Assembly: GCA_910588905.1 (NCBI GenBank)
Contig: CAJURZ010000037.1
Span: 1-14,045, forward strand
DNA: 14,045 nucleotides
Source: an uncultured Eggerthellaceae bacterium
GTDB lineage: Bacteria > Actinomycetota > Coriobacteriia > Coriobacteriales > Eggerthellaceae
Reading direction: 5' to 3'
This document shows positions 13,711-14,045 of the stretch, piece after piece (positions within the stretch are counted from its first letter, which is position 1; each line of letters opens with the position of its first letter). Both the position numbers and the translations under genes were made by a program. The notes beneath the pieces were generated by a model. It was not told where the DNA came from. It did no database searches and saw only the letters and a list, made by a program, of their open reading frames with translations.

Positions 13711-14045
13711 CACGGAGAGCTTGCGCTCGAAGCGGTTCTTCGGCGCGCAGGCGGGTACGGCGGTGGGATAGCGCCCGTCGAAGCAGGCCGCGCACACGCC
13801 CGCGTCACCCGCGAGCTCGTCGAGCCTCTCCACCGGCAGGTAGCCCAGGCTGTCCGCGCCGAGCTCGCCCGCTATCTCCGGCACGCTGCAGCGGCACGCG
13901 ATCAGATGCTCCTCGGAGTCGATGTCGGTGCCGTAGTAGCAGGGATGCAGAAACGGCGGGGCCGATATACGCAGGTGGACCTCGGCGGCTCCGGCCTCGC
14001 GCAGGAGCCCGACGATGCGCCGCGCCGTGGTGCCGCGCACGATGG
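13690..14045 (-). CDS. purF: Amidophosphoribosyltransferase C-terminal part (5' end beyond right edge)
   Basis: Cytoplasmic enzyme making phosphoribosylamine from PRPP and glutamine, the first committed step of purine synthesis. The visible 118 codons are the C-terminus: IVRGTTARRIVGLLREAGA is the PRPP-binding loop, ISAPPFLHPCYYGTDIDS and the late ADSLGYLPVERLDEL...CAACFDGRYPT are family hallmarks. The catalytic cysteine and glutaminase domain lie off the window. The last residues GDKVLR and the TGA stop (13690-13692) are encoded by the repeated end of the RAYT element, so the native C-terminus may have been replaced. Convergent with the TetR gene across the element. Confidence 0.9.
   Translation of the reverse strand, partial: IVRGTTARRIVGLLREAGAAEVHLRISAPPFLHPCYYGTDIDSEEHLIACRCSVPEIAGELGADSLGYLPVERLDELAGDAGVCAACFDGRYPTAVPACAPKNRFERKLSVGDKVLR

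Noticed and set aside
1..14045. CRISPR array, tRNA or rRNA genes, phage or defence modules
   Set aside because: No regularly spaced repeats, no cloverleaf or rRNA signature, and no recognisable phage or defence protein was seen on reading either strand.

Overview
The window is a GC-rich stretch of bacterial chromosome. Its genes are compact, many are divergently paired with regulators, and one oxidoreductase carries two [4Fe-4S] motifs. GC-rich codon use, several LysR/TetR regulator-reductase pairs and an iron-sulphur aldo/keto reductase fit an anaerobic high-GC actinobacterium, most likely the Coriobacteriia/Eggerthellaceae. That assignment is inference; no rRNA or other strict marker is present.

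Region 1 (1-3275) looks like a metal or metallophore cluster. On the minus strand lie a THEP1-like P-loop NTPase, a FecCD permease and a FecE-type ATPase cut by the left edge; the last two overlap by ATGA. An 8-bp inverted repeat sits in the permease leader. A DUF364 protein (putative heavy-metal chelation) is read divergently from the NTPase. No substrate-binding protein is visible; it may lie to the left.

Region 2 (3276-3765) has no intact gene. It holds a ~140-bp element whose ends match those of the REP-associated tyrosine transposase (RAYT) locus at 12.8-13.7 kb, and whose interior joins codons from the RAYT N-terminus directly to codons from its C-terminus: an internally deleted, MITE-like derivative. 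An orphan gene tail follows it.

Region 3 (3766-9462) contains a LysR regulator, a 57-residue single-span membrane protein with a terminator, an aldo/keto reductase with a two-cluster ferredoxin tail facing a TetR regulator, a GyrI-like protein, an XRE regulator fused to a six-span membrane domain, and a 51-residue ORF with a strong ribosome binding site. The reductase/TetR gap holds a near-consensus promoter (TTGACA-17-TATATT) with two matching 15-bp palindromes, one filling the -35/-10 spacer and one on the transcription start.

Region 4 (9518-12818) has two more divergent pairs: LysR with a diketogluconate-reductase-like AKR, whose two leaders are near mirror images, and an HXXEE membrane protein with a TetR regulator, separated by a nested dyad.

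Region 5 (12817-14045) is the RAYT element, squeezed between the stop codon of the TetR gene and the 3' end of purF (cut by the right edge). A repeat in the element's end encodes the last six residues and the stop of PurF.
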